From the NCBI GenBank assembly GCA_021018815.1, contig JAITYX010000047.1:2356001-2420000 (forward strand): 64,000 bases of DNA. The letters are read 5' to 3'. Numbering within the stretch: the stretch's first letter is position 1; every line of letters starts with the position of its first letter. The stretch comes from Talinum fruticosum. Lineage: Eukaryota > Streptophyta > Magnoliopsida > Caryophyllales > Talinaceae. Of this stretch, positions 59,130 to 64,000 are shown one piece after another. The notes under the pieces are model-generated. The model saw only the letters and a program-made list of their open reading frames with translations. It ran no database searches and had not been told where the DNA came from. The position numbers were made by a program, and so were the translations under genes.

Positions 59130-61230
59130 ATGAAGGGCTACTTCTATTGGCTAGTTTTCATGGAAAAAGAATGGAAATCGATTGGAAATTTCTAGCGAAC
59201 TCATCAGAGGGATATGAAATTTGTTGCTTCCATGTCTTTGACCATAATGCTACTCTCCATTTGATGGTACTTTTCAATCCTTCTACATCTTTTTCTTGAT
59301 TTTCAAAGACAATGCTATTTTTATGCCTCCGCAAGCTCCAAATAACTGTAAAGAAACTGGCAATCCAAAAATTTTCCTGATCTTGTTCTAAATTTTCCTC
59401 CTGATCTACATTTCATACAGCTGCCTTATTTGTTCCTGTTGTAGTATTAGGCTGCCCAGGTCTACTGCAATGCTAAACCATATGTTCCAAGCAAACGGAC
59501 ATGTAAGAAGTAGGTGATCAATGCTTTCAGTATGAAGCGAGCAGAATGTGCATTTGTTATCTTTTGAAGGCAGTATTCCTTTCCTTTGTAGTAGGTCTTT
59601 TGTGTTGAGTTTGCCTAACAAGGCCAACCATACCATAAACTCTACCTTTGGGGGTGCCACATTCATCCACACTAAGCACACAAGGCTATCAACCATGCTT
59701 ACTTGGGGAGTAGCTTCTGGGCCCCAACCGACAACTTTTTAACTGAAAAATCAGGTTTCATACACCATATATGGTGTCTTTTTTTTTGCCTTTGTGGATG
59801 ACATTGGATGAGCTTATTAGTAAGGTTTGCAAGTTGTCGTTGCTCTTCTTCATTGAGTGCTCTTTTCCAAGCTAATGCCCACCTCCAGCTTTCACCTTCA
59901 AACCACCCCATATTGTAGATTATTTCTTTTTCCTGGATGGATTGCTCGAACAAATTTGGATAAGCATTTTTAAGTGGAATCCCTATCAGCCAATTGTCCT
60001 CCCAAAAACTGTTGCTTTTGCCTTCTCCCACGTCCATTCTCAAGTTTTGGAAAAATGCTCTCTGTACTGGACTTTCTTCATGGGCTAGTTTCTTGATGTC
60101 TCTCCATGGCCTTGGTAATTTGGTTAATGTTCTTGATGGCATTTTAAGCCCATCTTCCTTGTAAATGGAGTTAATAACCTTACTCCATGGGGCTCCTTCT
60201 TCACATGCATATCTCCACCACCACTTGAAGAGGAGGGCTGAATTCTTGAGTATCATATCTCCCACTCCTAGCCCTCCTTTATTCTTAGGTAATTGAACAA
60301 TTTCCCATTTCACAAGGGCACAACCTCTTCCTTCCTTATTGCCATTCCACAAGAATCTTCTCTGTATAGAAATGATTTCAGATGCCATTCTTTGTCATTT
60401 TAAAGAGTGACAAATTGTATAGAGGAAGACTATTTAGGATAGCCTTTATTTGGATTAGTCTACTAGCTCTTGATAGGTAGCTAGCTTTCCAAGAGTTGAG
60501 CTTATTCTGAATCCTTTCCGTAATGCACTGCCAAGATGAAGCTTTTCTCATGTTTGCTCCAAGTGGTATCCCTAGGTATGTGATAGACATTTTTGTCAAT
60601 GTACACCCCAGTTCTTCTGCATCCAACTGTCCCTGACTGTCCTGCTTGCCTTGTACTATAAGGCCTGATTTGCTGTAATTGACCTCTAAGCCTGAGAATG
60701 ACTGAAAGCTCAAGAGGATCCTCTTAATGTTGTATAAGAAGTCCTCTTTTGCTTCACTGAAGATGAGAGTATCGTCTGCAAATTGTAGGTGACTAATTTG
60801 CATATTACTGCTTTCTAGTTGCAGTCCTTTAAATAGCCCCACCTCCACTGCTTTGCTAAGCATTCTATTTAGTACCTCATACATGAGCACAAAAAGAAAG
60901 GGGGATAGAGGGTCCCTTTGTCTTTGTCCTCTTTCCATTTTGAAAGGTTTACATGGTGAGCCATTGAATATGACTGAAATGGTTGTTGTGCTTAGACAGG
61001 TTCTGATCCACTTTCTCCATTTAACACCAGAATTCATCTCTTACAACACCAAGTCCAGAATTTCCCATTCAATTGAGTCATATGCTTTTTGAAAATCTAG
61101 TTTCAAAAGAGTTCAGTTTTCCTATATTTTTCTTTAGCCAACCTACCAGCTCATTTGCTATTAGGCCCCATCTAGGATTTGCCTCCTTTTGACAAAGGCA
61201 GTTTGTGATTCTCCTATAAATTGAGGCAAC
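59130..61230 (-). pseudogene. 5'-truncated LINE ORF2 (reverse transcriptase, zf-RVT)
   Basis: On the - strand the copy opens inside the reverse transcriptase (QTAFVKRRQILDG, LIANELVGWLKK). It continues with motif A in LDFQKAYDSIEW, then RQRDPLSPFLFVL and the catalytic LQFADDTLIF. The long frame 61037-60378 is intact. It shifts near FKMTKNG/MASEIISIQRRFLWNG into the frame 60388-59699. That frame runs through the zinc-binding zf-RVT region, which continues at 59696-59406 (WMNVAPPKVEFMVWLALLGK, HLLLTCPFAWNIW). The C-terminal tail reaches about 59130. Start-truncation is usual for LINEs. It is better preserved than the LINE at 25-30 kb, and so younger, but frameshifts and truncation make it inactive. 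Confidence 0.88.
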
Positions 61231-61910
61231 ACATCTCTAAGTCTAATGTATGATAACATTATAGTAGCCACACAACCTATTATCGTATTATTCTCAAACT
61301 GTCTAATGCGGACAATTCAAAAATCTATACATACTACAAGTTAAAATCTTGAGCGTTATACGCACATTTATACATGTACCACCACCGAGGATAACTTATT
61401 ATGTACAAATTTTTAAACGGATTCTCTAAACTTATGAAATACATATGATAATTATGAAAGCATAGGTTAGTAAGCAAAATAAGCACAATTATACGCAACT
61501 AAGCATGCAATTATCAAATGACATGAAAACAATAAGAGGTTATTTAGTAAATTCCTCTTTTTTATTAAATAGTTATAAGTTTTTTTGTAGTTAATTTTTT
61601 TTCTTAAATGGTTATAAGTTTTTATTTTTTGTAGTTGTTAAATTTCTCTTTTTCTTAAATAGTTATTATATGTTATGTACATATATTTTAGCAAATCTTT
61701 TTGTGAAGTATATAAGGATTTTTCATAGTTGTTTTAAGTACATATATAACTTTTTCCTTCCATGTGGTGTTCAAGGGGGTATTTCGGTATATGTTTTCAA
61801 TAAATATTTTTTGTTAAGTATATTACTTATATTACTTATAATTTGTTTTCTACAATCCTATTAGTGAAATAAATATAGCCTTATATCCAAAAATCTTTCC
61901 AATTACGTAC

Positions 61911-62065
61911 AATTTCTATCCATAAATTTTCTTTGATTTCATCTTTAAACCTTCAACCATAAATCTTTCTATTTTCCTAAATCATAAATCTTTCCATTTT
62001 TCTAAACCTTTAACCATATATCTTTTTATTTTCCTAAATACTAACCCCTAAACCCTAAACCCACT
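61911..62065. repeat. CATAAATCTTTCTATTTTCCTAAA repeats and short CCCTAAA run
   Basis: About three degenerate copies of a 24-30 base unit are followed near 62046 by CCCCTAAACCCTAAACCC. The latter is a short match to the plant telomere repeat, but with only two to three units it is more likely chance or a telo-box-like element than an interstitial telomere. Confidence 0.55.
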
Positions 62066-62440
62066 TGTCAAAATCTCAAACACTTCAAGAATTCCCAACT
62101 TCACATACTAAATAAATACATTCAACATTCACCCACATTCTCAAACATTTTAAAAATCTCAAACTTAAACAACCAAATATGCACATTCAATATTCAACTA
62201 ATTACCAAATACACTCAACATTCAACTAACCAATTTTGCAAATAACTTAAAGCAAAAAATGAGAGAGGGAGAGAGAAGCTGCATACAGGGTATTACGTCG
62301 CTAGAGTAAGCGAGAGGCGAAAGGCAAGAGGGGTAGCAACCACAGCGACAATAACAACGAGAGGCGTGAGGACATGACAACAGGTGACAACGACGAGGAG
62401 AGCGAGAGCGAGTGAGTGGAGGGCAATGAGAAGAGAGCAA

Positions 62441-62488
62441 GAGTAGAGAGCGAGAGTAGAGAGTAGAGAGTAGAGAGTGAGGAACCGG
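62441..62488. repeat. GAGAGTA-type tandem repeat
   Basis: Several adjacent copies of AGAGAGTAG lie within a longer GA-rich region. Confidence 0.75.
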
Positions 62489-62540
62489 TAGGTAGCGAGA
62501 ATAGAGATATGATTCGCTCGTTGTATTTTTTTGTTCAATA

Positions 62541-62807
62541 TAACACACTTTTTACTACGGTTCAATGAAAGAACCGTAGTAATAGTTCAATGAAAGAACC
62601 ATAGTAAAAGAAACACCTATTACTACGTTTCTTTCATTGAATCGTAGTAAAAAGTCAAGATATGACCTACTACTACGGTTCAATGAAAGAACCGTAGTAA
62701 TAGGTGAATTTTATTTACAAAAATGTCACTCGCCTCATTTTTTAGTACGGTATTTGTTTTTAACCGTTGTGAAAGGTCCGTAGTAAAAAGTCATTTCTAT
62801 AGTAGTG
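62541..62807 (+). mobile_element. CACTA (En/Spm) right terminus with subterminal repeats
   Basis: The end reads GTCATTTCTATAGTAGTG, whose complement begins CACTACTATAGAAATGAC, a classic CACTA terminus. Inside it, units of TACTACGGTTC and ATTGAACCGTAGT recur in both orientations at least four times between 62546 and 62700, typical subterminal transposase-binding repeats. No left end with the same terminus was found in the window, and no transposase is near, so this is a truncated copy or one side of a larger rearranged element. Confidence 0.8.
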
Positions 62808-62809
62808 AT

Positions 62810-64000
62810 TGGTCGGGAGGTGGGTGTGCTACAATTTATGCTACTCTAAATACTTTTCTATACACCATCAAAGCTTTGCTATATGTTAACATAAGTAATA
62901 TTGTATTTTTTGGTATTTTGTATATTTAGATTAGTTGTATCTAACGTTAATTAGACATCTTGGTAGTCAAACTAGGGGTATTTGTTGTAGGCTTGAGTTG
63001 ATTAATGAATGAAACTGAACATGCGGCCAAGCTTGAGCGTGCGTCGATAAATCTCTTATATCACTTTACTTTCTTTCACGATACAAGCTTTGATTCTCTC
63101 TTAGCTATGGAAGCTGCAAAAATAAAGGAGCCAACAATGAAATTGTACATCACAATGACAACTAATTTGGCCGCCCTTTCCACCTTCAAATTGAATGCTT
63201 TGCTCAGTTTATGCATCCCCCACCCCCAACCATATCAACCTTCATGTACCAATTATCATGTAATACTCCCTTTAATATAATTAATCTATATGACATGTAT
63301 ATATTTACGTTTTAATTGTAAGATAACGTCACATAACATAACAATAGTTTAGTCAATATTACTCAATTTTCTCTTTTTATCCAAAGTTGAATAATTATAA
63401 AACTCAATTTAGCAATGGGATATTATACAATATCATATCATACTAACACAATTATACATTCTTCTTGCTAACATTTATCTACATATATTAGACGATAAAT
63501 AAAGCCAGTACTCCTTAATGTTTTCAAAACAAATAAGAAAATAAAAACGCTTTACTGTATCATATGTATGCTTACATTTTATACACTCGTACTACACCCT
63601 CCAATGTGTTCATTCAATTCAAGAGATTACTATCGTGTTACTTACGATCGTCAACATGAATTGAAGGAGGAATGTGCATTATTACCCAAAACCTTAATCA
63701 TTATATTAAAAAATATGATCTATCAACCTTATTAGTTTAATTATGATGTACATTGGGATTTGCATATTTTGGTTTTTCATACATATGTGATTACTCCAAT
63801 TTTATATACAGTTTAAATTTTAAAATATTTATCTCCACTGTTTTATATATATTTGCATATGGGTCTCATTTATATTAGCATAAAATTTTCTTTTTTTTTT
63901 TAATTAATCTCATGTACTAATTGTTGTATTCTTTATCTCTTACGTAATAATACGTGTTTTTTTCTTTATGTCTCGCACAATAGCTGTCGGAAACAATGAA
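62810..64000. other. AT-rich intergenic DNA, no gene recognised
   Basis: No coding or RNA gene is supported. A 91-codon open frame at 63005 has no recognisable domain, and its composition does not stand out from its surroundings. Confidence 0.55.

Larger units (their letters stand above)
61235..62540. other. AT-rich DNA with short tandem repeats, no gene recognised
   Basis: No host gene is visible. It contains the CATAAATCTTT repeats (61911-62060) and a GA-rich stretch (62250-62510). Open frames on the - strand in the latter are compositional Ser/Leu-rich peptides. Confidence 0.55.

Noticed and set aside
62046..62064. Interstitial telomere repeat
   Set aside because: Only two to three CCCTAAA units are present, too few to call.
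63005..63280. 91-codon open frame as a gene
   Set aside because: No domain, no codon-bias contrast and no splice or promoter context.
1..64000. CRISPR arrays, operons, riboswitches, rRNA or tRNA genes
   Set aside because: No regularly spaced repeats, no polycistronic arrangement and no cloverleaf or rRNA sequence was recognised; the window is plant nuclear DNA.

Overview
The window looks like nuclear DNA of a flowering plant, probably a eudicot. It is AT-rich, has GT-AG spliced genes with plant-type proteins, and is mostly decayed transposons, MITEs, microsatellites and low-complexity sequence. Species cannot be named from the sequence alone. All splice sites and homologies here were worked out by eye; no alignment or database search was run.

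Three real host genes are supported. (1) An ABCC4/ABCC14-type (MRP) ABC transporter lies on the + strand at 32979-41461, with 11 coding exons and about 1504 codons. (2) A NOP16-type ribosome-biogenesis gene lies on the + strand at 47901-49912, with 3 exons and about 194 codons. (3) An NLA/BAH1-type SPX-RING ubiquitin ligase lies on the - strand at 52425-56294, with 6 exons and about 325 codons. NOP16 and NLA are convergent. The three have no obvious shared pathway. Each gene carries one to three single-base losses, mostly inside short homopolymers, while splice sites and family residues stay intact. This pattern is the most important caution in the window: it suggests either base-calling errors in the assembly or very recent decay.

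Layout. 1-2.1 kb: featureless AT-rich DNA. 2.1-7.9 kb: remains of a Ty3/gypsy (possibly Ogre/Tat-like) element, with a primer-binding-site-like motif, a short tandem array and a gag fossil. The gag is split by a 2.67 kb solo LTR with perfect 5-bp target duplications. 7.9-23.9 kb: no host gene; it holds CGGGTT-type low-complexity DNA, a 469 bp solo LTR with perfect 5-bp duplications, a large foldback (17.5-18.1 kb), an element with AGTGGC inverted ends (19.5-20.8 kb) and a possible CACTA end. 24-30.2 kb: a long, broken LINE (DUF4283-type ORF1, endonuclease, reverse transcriptase, zinc-binding region, RNase H). It contains a 422 bp tandem duplication and a 708 bp hAT-type MITE, and a Stowaway MITE follows it. 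31.6-41.9 kb: the ABCC gene. 42.5-45.2 kb: a CACTA (En/Spm) TnpD fossil with DUF4218 and DUF4216 homology, a 231 bp hAT MITE, a tandem duplication and a 48-bp-arm hairpin. 45.3-47.6 kb: a promoter-plus-transit-peptide-like gene fragment, a GC-rich patch and a MULE-like element ending 256 bp before NOP16. 47.8-56.5 kb: NOP16, two MITE candidates and NLA. 59.1-61.2 kb: a 5'-truncated LINE on the - strand. 62.5-62.8 kb: a CACTA terminus. The remainder is AT-rich DNA without a recognisable gene.

I found no operon-like, CRISPR-like or clearly novel multi-gene system. The best candidates for something undescribed are the miRNA-like hairpin at 44761-44881 and the foldback at 17530-18125.
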